NCBI GenBank assembly: GCA_028554645.1
Contig: JAQOOI010000019.1
Span: 558,001 to 622,000, forward strand
Direction of reading: 5' to 3'
Source of the DNA: Omphalotus guepiniiformis
Taxonomy: Eukaryota; Basidiomycota; Agaricomycetes; Agaricales; Omphalotaceae
Length of the DNA stretch: 64,000 bases
Positions within the stretch are counted from its first letter, which is position 1; the number at the start of each line of letters is the position of its first letter. The translations under genes were made by a program, and so were the position numbers. The notes under the pieces were generated by a model. It did no database searches, had not been told where the DNA came from, and saw only the letters and a list, made by a program, of their open reading frames with translations. This document shows, piece after piece, positions 1 to 10,628 of the stretch.

Positions 1-931
1 GTTGGCCATTGGGATTGAAGGTACGAGATTTCAAACGCAACGGCGATTCAACTCACGTTCAATACTTCCGTGACTGGAGCGGCCGTACCCTCTGGATTCG
101 TGGAAAGATTCATCCATTCGCAGGTAAGTACCGTGATATGGAATCTTCCGTGATGGGTTGGGATGTCCGTGTTTTGAGTACGATGTTTTGCGGCACATAT
201 ATAGATCTATGAAGCGTTCCCGGATGTCATCAGTGTCGTCCATGCGCATACTCAAGAAGTCTTACCGTTCGCTGCAGCGAATGTGGGTTTGAAGGCGCAG
301 ATGGGTCCGGTGAGTTACAGATATCCTTGATTTAATCAGAATTCTATTTATCTAATGGATAACTTGGTGTATGTTACTGTAGGCCGGATCAGTAGGGGCT
401 TTGAATAATGGAACACCAATATTCGATATCGACACGCTTCCGACGAGTATTCTTCCTGAGGACCAGCTACATGATTTGCTCATTCGAAATGAAGCCTTGG
501 GAGATGCTCTTGCTGGGACTTTCGAGGATGGAAGTCAAGTTGTTCTGATGAAAGGTTAGAGTATATTGTCCGACGAGAAGCCTCGAACTGATGATCCATG
601 ATCTTAGGACACGGTATGGCCATTCGAGGATCCTCAGTCCGCGACGCCGTATTTAGGGCCTTTTATACAAAACAATCAGCCACTGTCCAATCACAAGCGA
701 CGCTTATCGGTGCATTAGCAGCAGGAGGACAGATGCCATTGGGGCTTACACCTCGTGATGCCATGGATGCAGCGACTACGTTGGAAGGTGTATCGCTGTA
801 CGTTTTTCCCGGTCTTTTGTTCCATTTTGAACGATTATATTGATGAATTTGACGTTAGACTCGGACGAGCTTGGGATCTCTGGACAGCGCAAGTAAATCT
901 GAATTTTCTGTATACAAATGATTTAAAATAA
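1..931 (+). CDS. Class II aldolase/adducin-family protein (5' partial)
   Basis: The 3' part of a gene that begins before the window. Joined exons read through a segment with IYEAFPDVISVVHAHT, then QVVLMKGHGMAIRG, and end with a TAA at 929-931. The HAHT pair and the later KGHGMA histidine are where class II aldolase/adducin (AraD-like) proteins carry metal-binding histidines. Family members cleave or epimerise phosphorylated or free sugars, or are decarboxylase-like; the substrate cannot be told from sequence. At least four short GT-AG introns are visible (starting near 125, 311, 555 and 798). The reading frame of the first 20 bases is unclear, so the first visible exon may start inside the window. 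Family is fairly sure, function is not. Confidence 0.7.
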
Positions 932-1353
932 GCATGGACTGTTCTGTTATCGATTGTCTTGTAAAAGTCTGATGGAATGTGTCGGAAATTCGAATTTACA
1001 TACCATCGCAGCCTTTATTGTAACTGTCGAAATTCATGGATGGTCCAGGAGAAAGTCCCTGAAAGTCCTCATTGGCTGGAAAGCCTTTTTAAGCGGAGCT
1101 TGAAGCTTAGATCGATCGGTTCCTTGATGCCGAAGAATTGCCGGAGACCGTATGGAACCTGTCGAACGACGCTCTTGTTCTTGCCTTTGTTTCGCGCGCC
1201 CACAGTGGTCTACAATCGGTTACGCGCGCCACGGAAACCAGGAGAACTAGGAGATGCTATTATTCTTTTCTAAGGAGGCTATGGATGAAGCTAGCGGTTA
1301 TATACATGGATCCATAGTAATGGGTGACCATATCACAACCCTCCAGCAGTAGA
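932..1353. other. Intergenic, no supported gene
   Basis: Spacer between the aldolase-like stop and the start of the DUF6699 gene. An open frame of 98 codons lies at 977-1273, but it has no recognisable domain, no splice continuity with either neighbour and no fungal codon pattern that I can defend. It probably holds the 3' UTR of the first gene and the promoter of the next. Confidence 0.5.
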
Positions 1354-4306
1354 ATGGCAACGGCAATGACTGGTGAGCAATGTTTGAAGCGTTTTTCTCT
1401 TGTATACGTATCTTGATGATTTTCTTTGGTTGACTAGGAGATTCATGGAGACCTGGTCAACCGAATCCTCTACCAATTCCTCCGAGATTCGATCCTGGAA
1501 ATATCAGAGGTTATTCACTCTCGTTCTCTTTACATATATCCGTATGCTGAATCAGATATAGGTCAAGGTGACCATAGCGCCGCCTCCAACTCATCACGAA
1601 GGCATGGCCGTAACATCGCGAATCGGATTCTCAGACCACTTCCAACTTCCCCAGAGTACAATGATACACCTCTCAGGGACACTGCTGAATCGTTCATATT
1701 TCTATGGAACGATATCAGCCGCCAGTTAAGGGAGATTGACGAATGTACGTTTTCTGTTTTTAACATATGTAGAGTTGTGTTTCTAAGTAGACGTTTGGTT
1801 TACAGCTGGCGAAGCATTCTCTTTGCCTGAACAATTCATTCCTGTTGTCCAGTTCATGGCCAACCAAGGTCTTGATCTTGCGAGAGCTCTTCCGAGTATG
1901 TGCGCCGCTTATTTCATGACATTCTTTCTGACTGACCACGCTTTTCAGGGGAAGAAAATAATTATCGAAGAATATACGAGACTCGTTATGTCCCTATTTT
2001 CTGTGACGGGCAGATTGGTATGCACGCATGATTTTCTGAACGAGTACCTAGATCTGATGAGTTCATCAGTACTAACTCGAGCAAATTTTCACGACTTTTA
2101 CGATGTCATTGAGCAATTGGGTCGGCGAGGAAATCAATTGGGTCAGTTTTGCTTCTGTTGTATTCCATACGAGATGAAACTCATCGACAAATGTGTAGCT
2201 AATATCATTTTATCACACGGTGCTTCACCGGAACCTACACAACGTACCAATATGCCTGTTCCTCAGACAACTCAGAATCGCGCGAGGCGAGTAACCTTCG
2301 CGGTACCCCCATCCACCACGAGTTCGTCAGATGCCACTGCCGCAGGTACACTCGTATCACTAACAGCCGGATGCTTCGGGTGTCTGATTATTCACTTTAG
2401 AACCAGAAAATTTATCAGGCACTACGAGGCCAGGTTTGCGTTCGCCCGCCTATTCTCCCGCCCATTCTCCCTTGCAACGTCGTCGAGTATCATCTCCAGA
2501 CGTGCCGAAACCTCCAGAAGTACTCCCGGCAGGTATGTCTATTTTGTGTTTGGATGCTTCGCGGACGTATGCAATGTTGTTTAGGGCCAGATGATTCAGC
2601 GATTCCTAATCAAGCTCAAGGGCATGGATCACACTCTCCAGGACATTCCCCCGCACGCAATCAACAAACACTGCCACCGGATACACCACAAGGTCTGTTA
2701 GTTTCCCTATTGGACGTATCGTGGTTATCTGATACCCTACGGGTCCAGGGGGTTCTTCGGCTTCTCAAACTCAAGGGCACGGAGCGCACTCTCCACCTCA
2801 TTCTCCCTCACAACAACACAGGGGATCATCACCGCAGAATCAAGCAAACATGAACTCTGGGGCGCCTATTAATAACCCTCCAGCCAATGAACCACCGGCA
2901 GCAGGTGCAAGCAGATCGCCAGGTCGCTCGCCCGTAAACCGCGTTCCTGATCCTGGGACGTCTCACTCGAATATGCAGAATCAACCACCGGCAGCAGGTG
3001 CAAGCAGATCACCACGTCGCTCGCCCGTAAACGGTGTTCCTTATCCGGGGACGTCTCACTCGAACATGCAGAATCAATCAGGTAAATTCTTCATAGATAT
3101 CATGCAACATCCTGTTGAAGCTTGGTGATAGCAGGACAACAAGGCATGAATAATGGTACACAGTTTCCGCCTTCCTCCCATAATCTAGACCAATGGTCAA
3201 CGAGAGGCAATGCACCATCATTACGATACGATGCACCTGGAACCGCAGTTGACCCACCACAAAATACAACTAGACCTGATTCGATATTGTGTGGGGGTAA
3301 TCACACCCCCGTGATACCCCCACCGCCTTTCGTCCTGCCCGCTTCTGCTCCCAATGTTGTGCCGCTGGTTTTCGCCTCTCCTCAAGTTGTTTATCCGATG
3401 TACTCGTTATTCACCCCTCCTCCTCCTCCTCCTCCACCGCCACCACCTCCACCTCCACTGATGTGTTATCCGTCCGCCCAAAGTTGGACGCCGATGCCCG
3501 TTTGGCCCATAACACCAACACCTGTTGTTCCCGCAATACCTCTCACACCTGCACAACCTCTCAATGCTTGGGAGCCCGGCACATTCCCAGCTTCACCCCT
3601 TGGTTCGGCCCTTCCGTTCCGTGTCCATCCTCACCTCCTGTACAATGTCATGGACCCAACCACTCCTGTTCTTCAATGGGATGTTATTCATTGTGCAGAA
3701 CAAGCTCGAGTTTTGACTGGTAAAGGGCTTGTAAAGATGCCTTCGCTAGACGACGAAGCCGTTGTGACTATACCTATATCAGAAGTTGGACATAGACATC
3801 CAGGCGAAACGGGGGAGATCAACAGGATATGGATTGTGTCTGACACTCCAATTCTCGATTGGTGGATGAGGCGTTGGGGTCCTATCGTGATTGATCACTC
3901 AAAGAACGACAGGGACGACAGGAAGATCACTGTTTGTGATGTTCTTGACGCTATACAAGTTTACCTCTCGAAACCGCTCACTGAAGGCGATTACAAGCGT
4001 ATCACTGAAACACAATCGCAGACTAATGTTGTTCGGACTAATGCTATGCGATTGAGGGATGCGAGGAGGATGAGAGCTGCGAATGGGTGTGAGCTGAGAA
4101 GTGTTGCGTTGAAGGGGCGCGCGCTCGAGGATGGATGGACAAGCCGGAGTTTTGGAGCATATTCTGGTGAATCGGCTGTGTATAGAAGAAGCGATGTGTT
4201 AGGTGTTGTAAGGAGGTTTCTTGGACTGAGGCCTGTGGTGTTTTCGGATGGATCGTGGATGTTGGTTCTTGGAATTGCGCCTGGGCCAGTGCCCAAGTTC
4301 TTTTGA
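1354..4306 (+). CDS. Proline-rich DUF6699 domain protein
   Basis: A many-exon gene (about ten introns) starting at ATG 1354 (MATAMTG, then splice to DSWRPGQPNPLP) and ending at 4306. The first two thirds is disordered, rich in Ser, Pro, Gln and Asn, and carries a 31-residue tandem repeat and a run of 14 prolines. The last ~200 residues form a globular domain with PVLQWDVIH near its start and KITVCDVLDAIQVYLSKPLT further on, the pattern of DUF6699, a domain common in agaricomycetes with no known function. The final exon (from 3122) holds the whole domain. The long low-complexity region suggests a scaffold or condensate-forming role, which is inference. Internal exon limits between 2380 and 2580 are the least certain part. 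Confidence 0.72.
2892..3077 (+). repeat. 93-bp coding tandem repeat, two copies
   Basis: Two adjacent 93-bp units (2892-2984 and 2985-3077) in the DUF6699 gene encode 31-residue repeats beginning PPAAGASRSP and ending TSHSNMQNQ, with only a few substitutions. The unit is in frame, so copy-number change would not break the protein. Confidence 0.9.
3416..3457 (+). repeat. Proline-codon microsatellite
   Basis: Fourteen consecutive proline codons, mostly CCT then CCA/CCG, in the last exon of the DUF6699 gene just before its globular domain. Triplet repeats of this kind vary in length between strains. Confidence 0.9.
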
Positions 4307-4546
4307 AACGGTTTTTTTTTGGTTGCTGAGGGCTTTGGTCAAGCTTTGGTCTGAGGATACAGATGGGCTTGTGGCTTTGTTGCAAGAGTTGCTTTCGCTT
4401 TCGATCCTAGTTACATGACTGTAATGTATTATTTGATTATGATTTGATGACTGTATGTATGTATTATGATTTGAACGAAATCCTTGACTACTTTGTCTGA
4501 AACTTCAAATGGCGACATACTATTTACGTAAGCCGCATTATTCGTG

Positions 4547-4633
4547 CTTTGACCTTGCAACGTGTTTGAACTTTGACCTACTTTGACTCAACTTTGACCA
4601 ACTCTGGCCCAAATTCTACCTTTAAACTTTGAC
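4547..4633 (+). promoter_or_regulatory. Cluster of five CTTTGAC heptamers
   Basis: Exact CTTTGAC occurs at 4547, 4571, 4581, 4592 and 4627, all on the + strand. The middle three are spaced 10 and 11 bp, about one helical turn. This looks like an array of binding sites or a decayed short tandem repeat. The factor is unknown; the core TTGAC resembles the plant W-box, but no such link is claimed in fungi. Confidence 0.35.
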
Positions 4634-5111
4634 TCTGCCATGCGCGACTCAGGCTCGCTACGTGAAAACAACTCGTTTATTGTCTTGCTTAAGGCTGCCT
4701 GTGGTACGCTAATAACTCATGTTTTCTTTCTGACATGAAATTTCTATGTTCAGCGCATCCTGTCTTTTTACTGGAGCTTGTCGAGTTCTGCTAGCGTTGG
4801 CAGTAAGACTGATTCTTTGTGTTATCTTCCGGTCGTTGGACGCGTGGATTCCAATCAATATCTGGAATGAGTTCATTTTCAAAGCTTCACCATTCGTGGC
4901 ATTTGTGGTTACAGAATCCACACGACCGCGGACCCGCGTTTTGGTTCCCATTCCTTTGACTTCATAATGTAAATCGCGTCGATTGGAAGCACAGTCATTG
5001 TCGACTCCAAAGCGTCAATATTAGTGCCACTCGGAGTTTTTCGCGTTTTGACGCGTCCCAACGTGTGCACACCGCTGTGGTCTCGAGTTTATGCCATTGT
5101 CACCGAAATCC

Positions 5112-5118
5112 TATAAAT
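5112..5118 (+). promoter_or_regulatory. TATA-like box of the gene at 5268
   Basis: TATAAAT lies about 150 bp before the ATG at 5268, with pyrimidine-rich sequence between. The distance is plausible for a fungal core promoter with a 5' UTR of about 120 bp. Confidence 0.4.
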
Positions 5119-5267
5119 TGGGGTACGCACAGACAGGAATGGAGCCATACTACATATCTCTTTCCTCGACGCAAAGGCCTGGTGCTTCAGATCTCCAGTC
5201 TTCGATTTAAATTCGCAACGCGTCTACGTACAATCATTTCTCATTTTCAGACTACTACTTTCAAAAT

Positions 5268-6993
5268 ATGTCCCATCGACAGCATACCACGTTACCCCGT
5301 TTGTCGTCGAGCAGGTCTCATGCGACTGCGAACCTCAAGCAGAGCTCGGGGCATCAAAACACAGTGACGCATGCGTCAAACCCTTTGCCGTATCCTCCTC
5401 CAATCGTTGCGGGAAGATATCGTGACATCGAGTTCGCATTCAGACGCCCATCAGACGCGGACACGGTATGTTGACTATTCTGCTACCTCCCTCCCAATCT
5501 CTCATGTAATTCATATGACTCTAATAGTACAACTATGGTCCTTCTACCAACCCTAAGCGTCAGATTGTGGACGGCAGAGAAGTCGTCTTTCCTTTGGTGG
5601 TGAGCACAATATTCCCTGTCTTCGAGGTTGAGACTGACACAGGACTCATCGGTGAATAGGGTTACGGACCTCCCGCGCCTCAGGATGTGCTTAGTCCCCT
5701 GAAGCGATTGTCTATTGATGGTAACATACCACCAGAGGTTGTGAAGCAGGAAGCTGACACGGTAAGTCTCGCTCTGTAGACGTTATTTCATTCGTTGTTT
5801 GACTTTTTTCCTGCTTCCAAGCGTCAACAGACCTTGCCTGCTATTAAAGAAGAGAGCTACCATCACAGGACTCGTACCGCCTCAGTGCCCCATAGTTCAT
5901 CTACACCTCCCTTCCGGAACCCTTTGACGGAACCTTTCTCGGTACCTTCAAGGGATCTTTACAAATGTCCGCGCACGCCGGAACGTCGTAGGCCTCAAGG
6001 TGGCTCCTTGAATCATTCGCCCTTTAAGCAGCACGAACATATTCCAACACCAACACTTTCTCCGGTTGCGAGTCAAGTTTTCGGCGACCTTACTACGCCC
6101 TGGTACTACATGGTACCTTACATCCGCATTCCTGAGGTACGCATTGTTTGGGGGCACTTCTATGTCGGCCAACGTGGACTCACTGTTCGCACTTGCAGGT
6201 AGGGCCGATGCCCAGGTGCACTAGCCGGCTTTGTCTGTTGCATGAACCTGCCTTGGGCTCTATTCATCGTGTGAGTCTTTAATGTTTGAATCTGTGTCCT
6301 GTGTCCTAAAACTGTGCTGAGAAGAAGGCGGAAATGGCCACGGTTGGGCATTACGAGTGGATGTTAGCCCCGAAACCCGTGGACAACCTCATTGACTCAG
6401 CTAGTCGGGTATACTTTCACTCAAGGGAAGAACCTATCCGTAACAGGCGCCTCCCTGGAATCGGTATCCGTGACATACTCCGCCACAGTGATCTGCTGGT
6501 AGACGGTGAGAAACCGATTCCAAGGCTTCTTATGCGAGAAAAGTCGATTACCTTTATCGTACAAGTAAGTTGTATTGTTTTATCGTTTTCCTATACTCGG
6601 GTGCGTCGGTACTCACCTTGCTTTCCTCAATCTAGAGCAATGGATTGAAAGACAAGTTGGTGGAGATTGCTATGCAGTGCTCGCATGGGGTTCTGACCCA
6701 CCGGGCATTAGCGTATAACCTCGCTTACCATTTCCAGGTATTCTTCGATGTGAGTAATGTTTTTGCTCTACTGCGACTCACGGTTTCTGATTCTCCTCTT
6801 TTGTCCATCTGTGCAGAGCCAAAAGGAGAAAGGATATGTTTGGCATGACTACCCAGTCATCCGTTCAACGTCGCGTATACGGCTTGTCTCGCTGTACAAG
6901 GTCGACACAACCTCACGTCATTGGTACGCCGAGATTCTTGTTGGGAGAGAGGTGAAAAAGGACGATCCCCTCGGGCATGGTTATGAAAGATAA
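5268..6993 (+). CDS. Unrecognised basidiomycete protein, about 400 aa
   Basis: I do not recognise this protein. ATG 5268 (MSHRQHTTLPRLSS) opens a disordered, Ser/Pro/His-rich N-terminal half spread over several small exons. A more ordered C-terminal half follows (HYEWMLAPKPVDNLID, then RLLMREKSITFIVQ, HRALAYNLAYHFQVFFD and GYVWHDYPVIRS), ending at TAA 6991-6993. About seven short introns join cleanly in frame (for example at 5466, 5600, 5761 and 6565). The C-terminal half looks like a compact alpha/beta fold with alternating hydrophobics and ends in a charged tail. There is no signal peptide or membrane segment, so it is probably a cytosolic or nuclear protein. The existence of a gene is well supported, its function is not. 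Confidence 0.65.
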
Positions 6994-7260
6994 AGGAGAG
7001 TATTATCGATGATGGCATTAATCTGGATGACTCTATGAAGCATTTTATTCTCTGTCGCGCGTTCTATATCGTGTATTCGTTTAGTTCCGCAATTCATTCC
7101 TTTGTTTTGTTTTTCTTCCTATTCGCACTTAAGTAGTACAGATAGATTGCATTGTCGTGTGGAATGTGCGCATAGTATCGGGTTCAATACCACAGAGCAC
7201 AAATCGCATAACGTCTAGAATACATTGCCTCTAACCTGTGAAATCCAATCGGATGTCGAA

Positions 7261-8760
7261 TCAGGCCACTACGTTGAAAATCATAAGACCAGGTACACGG
7301 GATATCAGTGAGAACCATACCGCCCAAGCCATCAACCCGGCATCTAAAGGAGAAGATATATCAATAGGCAGAAAACGACGAATCAAATAAGTGAACTCAC
7401 TCCATCCGTTCTTCTTGGCTTGCGCCAGGCAACTATTCAGCGTCGCAGCATCCATAACACCCTGACCAGCATCCGCCTTACTAACGGGCTTGCCAATCAA
7501 AAGCTTGTTCTTGTCAATTCCAGACTTGATGATCTCGAACAAAGAAGTCCCAGGATGTTGAGTATCGATTGACTTGGTGAGTAAGCTGCCGCAATCACCG
7601 TAGTTGTTACCATCTGTAAGGACAGGATTTTGATTATGCTCATGGTTGAGAAGTAAAAGAATGAGACTGACTGTTGTAGAACTGGAAATCGGGGGAGAGC
7701 TTAGCATGAAAACGACGCGGATGTGTCAGGACATTACCTGGACATTGTACTAGAGAGAAGTTGGATGAGTTCAACTTCATCTTTAAATGACGACAGTAAG
7801 CTCACGAAATCGATCAGTTTTCCGACATTCTTGTCAACTGTTAGGTAGGCCTGTTGTTGGAAGACGCCCTTTTTGGTCGTAAACCTGACAACATAGAAAT
7901 CTCAGCACCAGGAACTCAAGAACCGGTATAACATACCACCAGGCAACAGCTAGTATAAGTATACAATGAGCTTTTGCTATAATGAAGCTTACATGATACG
8001 TACGGGAGTGGGAGATGATATACTCTCCAGCCGGAAGTTGATTGCGAAGCTCTGTGGTAAGATCACTTAGGAACTTGATCTGGTCAGGACTGTTCGGAGC
8101 CGTGTTCGACATCGCTGCGAAGTTCTACATCAAGTGATTAGCCCCGTGCGGATTCATGTGTATTGTACGAGTTCCAATGATAAAATCACCCTCTTACCTC
8201 GTAATCTACATCTACACCGTCCAACTTGTACTTCTTGACCCAAGCACCAACTTGTTGAGCAAAACTCTTCGGATCGAGAGTCGGAGAGATATTTTGTTCA
8301 TCGCTGTTTCCTCCGAACAAAGAGACTATTAAGCGAATACCAGCACTAGAATACTCATTCTTGAGGTTTTGTTGAGCAGTTGACGAGAGATTAGCGAAAG
8401 CCCCTGCTGAACCGGAGGCACCTTCTGGTCCATAGTTTGTCAGTGCACTACAAAAGTGTTATTTTCAGCTTGGATTGAACGTTGAGGTGTGACCCACAAG
8501 ACATTGAATCCCTTCGAGGAATACATTGATTAGAATGAACAGCGTCCTTTGATTTCCAAAATAACACATACCTTGAGAGAATCGGCGGTAGGAAAGTCTG
8601 AGTTTCCGTTCTTGTCGAAAGTGATAAAAACAGGACTCGGGACAATACTACTAGCTCGTTTGCCAATGTCCCTCACAATCGGCACAGTAAGTGGTGCAGC
8701 GAGCATGTTCTCGGTAAAGAGCAGTATCGTAAGAACAGCTGAGATCGATTTCCACATCAT
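7261..8760 (-). CDS. GH18 chitinase-like protein (compact paralogue)
   Basis: Starts at ATG 8760 with a signal-peptide-like MMWKSISAVLTILLF segment, so it is likely secreted. Splicing joins GFNVFALTNYGPEG, GIRLIVSLFGG and KKYKLDGVDVDYE. The last is the GH18 catalytic DGxDxDxE motif with the acid glutamate present. FYNVQFYN (beta6 region) and a C-terminal WNAGLMAWAV follow. GH18 enzymes hydrolyse chitin or related beta-1,4-GlcNAc chains; some fungal members only bind. About nine introns, including four micro-exons of 14, 13, 12 and 10 nt (8498-8511, 7937-7949, 7738-7749, 7672-7681). It lacks the Ser/Pro/Thr linkers of its partner at 10629 and ends in a short hydrophobic tail. The two genes are head to head, 1.9 kb apart. 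Confidence 0.85.
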
Positions 8761-10628
8761 ATTTGAGAGCTTCGGACGAGAGATTGGGGTGAATTCGTTT
8801 GACCAGCAAACTGTAGTCGGAACCGGGCCAGCCAGGTAGGGAGCAAGGAGAAGTGGACCAGCAAATCTAGAGAAACTTACGGTACATCAAAGCTTTTAAG
8901 GGTGCGCTCTAGGGAACCCACTAGGACAATTGGGAACTCATAGCAATAGCGAGCAGTGGTAGGCAGTGGTCTAACCGGGTACATCGGAGAGTGAATGGTA
9001 CATGATCAAAGCGCTGGTAACGGATCACCTATTATTAGATGAAGAATATAGACTAGAGAGTTTTCAAGTCGCCGGTGTACACACACTACATATCATGAAG
9101 TCAGAGGAACTAGTGCCACGCGAAAGAAGTTTAGGAACTCACTTAAACGAAATCTCGCATTCCAGGCACAGAAGCAGTTAAAAGATGCTTGTATGTTTCA
9201 AAATCACAACATTAGGGCGCTGTCCCTAGTTGGATCACTGTGATGGTAGGCTGATGATATGTCTAATGGTTGGATATATGTCACTAATGTCAATAGTATC
9301 AGTTGGTAGGGAGTATATACATCGTGGATGGGCCATCTTTGAGTTGCCTCAACGACACACCGTGATCTTGCCCTCAGGATCAAACGGGTTGAGCACCGAA
9401 AGGGAGAGTCCGACGATCGTATTCAAGAAGTGTAAGTCATTATAGAGAATTACGTTCGGCTTGTATAGTCTGCGTTGGCAATAATTGAGTTGAAGAGGAG
9501 GAGCAGTCGAATATGATTTTATATGTATAGCCTGCCTAACGGCATGTCATAGGCATTTGCTACTGGCACGTGATGTTACTGCTCCGACTTCCCCGAACTT
9601 CAAGTTCAACTTTTCTGGTTGCTACTATCTAGTATCGACATCATCTCTTTATTGTCGCTTTCTGTCCAGAAAGTGCTTACAACTATCTGAAATCCATAGA
9701 AACCATTCTTCGAGGCCGATGCAGCACAAATTGTGTCCATGTGCTACAATTTCGCAATGGATGGGTAGAAATCGAGTATTGAGGTACGGAGCCGCCATAC
9801 TCGATAGATCCCATGTCAGTTGTAAGCTGATCACGGTGGGAGATCTCGGTTTTGAATCCAGGATGACCGTATAGTAAACGTTTCCGTCAATGGCTCCCTC
9901 GTTGTTCGAGCCTAGAGTTTGCTAGACTCTCCGTGCGCCACGGCACATATGTACATGCTCACACTGCATAAACGGGACTCTAGCGCTTTGGCACCTGTGA
10001 TATGATTACAGATGTTTACCATTTTGTTTCAGACTCCAGTGTCAATGTGTCATCTGCATTCCAATCTCTGCAATTTTTAACCGACGCCCGCACTGCCTTT
10101 ACATCGTTCAGAATGGCCTTGCTGTATACCCCATACCAGTCGTATACCATTGTGTGTATACAATCCTATGTGATTAACGGGATCCACTCCATCGTTCTCG
10201 ACTACTTTTACACTCGAAATCACAAAGCGATGTTAATCAAGGCGTACATACGCCTTCTGAAACGACTCTCCCGGAGACCGCCCTAGATCCACATATCAGC
10301 GTCTATCACAACCCATACAGTACACCCTCGTCTTATGTTGCTGATGCCGCATGCGACCTGATACCCCTCAATCAATTGGCCTGTAACAGCCGAATCTGTA
10401 ACTATTTCCAGCTATGCTATGCATTCAATTTCACGCTCAAATTCGGTATAAAAAGGACCTCGTCCTTCCCAGAACTCCACGGTTCCTGGTTGACCATCGA
10501 CTCTCTTACTTTGTGGCTGGTTCCACCCTCTCTCTTTGGCTGGTCCGATTATTCTAACCTGGCAGGTCCGGTATTCGACATCTACATTCTTGTTCATTCG
10601 CTCTCGCTCCTTCGAATTTCGATACGAA
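8761..10628. other. Shared upstream region of two GH18 genes
   Basis: A 1.9-kb spacer between two divergent GH18 genes, so it should hold both promoters. Open frames at 9230-9445, 9557-9874 and 10002-10286 show no domain or splice continuity. Apart from the TATA element at 10447, I see nothing specific. Confidence 0.5.
10447..10454 (+). promoter_or_regulatory. TATA box of the + strand GH18 gene
   Basis: TATAAAAA, about 180 bp before the ATG at 10629 and followed by pyrimidine-rich sequence. It is the best core-promoter match in this spacer. Confidence 0.5.

Larger units (their letters stand above)
4307..5267. other. Intergenic spacer with CTTTGAC cluster
   Basis: No supported gene. The spacer holds the 3' flank of the DUF6699 gene, a cluster of CTTTGAC heptamers (4547-4633) and, near its right end, a TATA-like element. 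Short open frames at 4709-4967 on both strands overlap each other and show no domain. Confidence 0.5.

Noticed and set aside
977..1273. A 98-codon coding region
   Set aside because: No domain, no splice partner and unusual composition; it is likely chance in a spacer.
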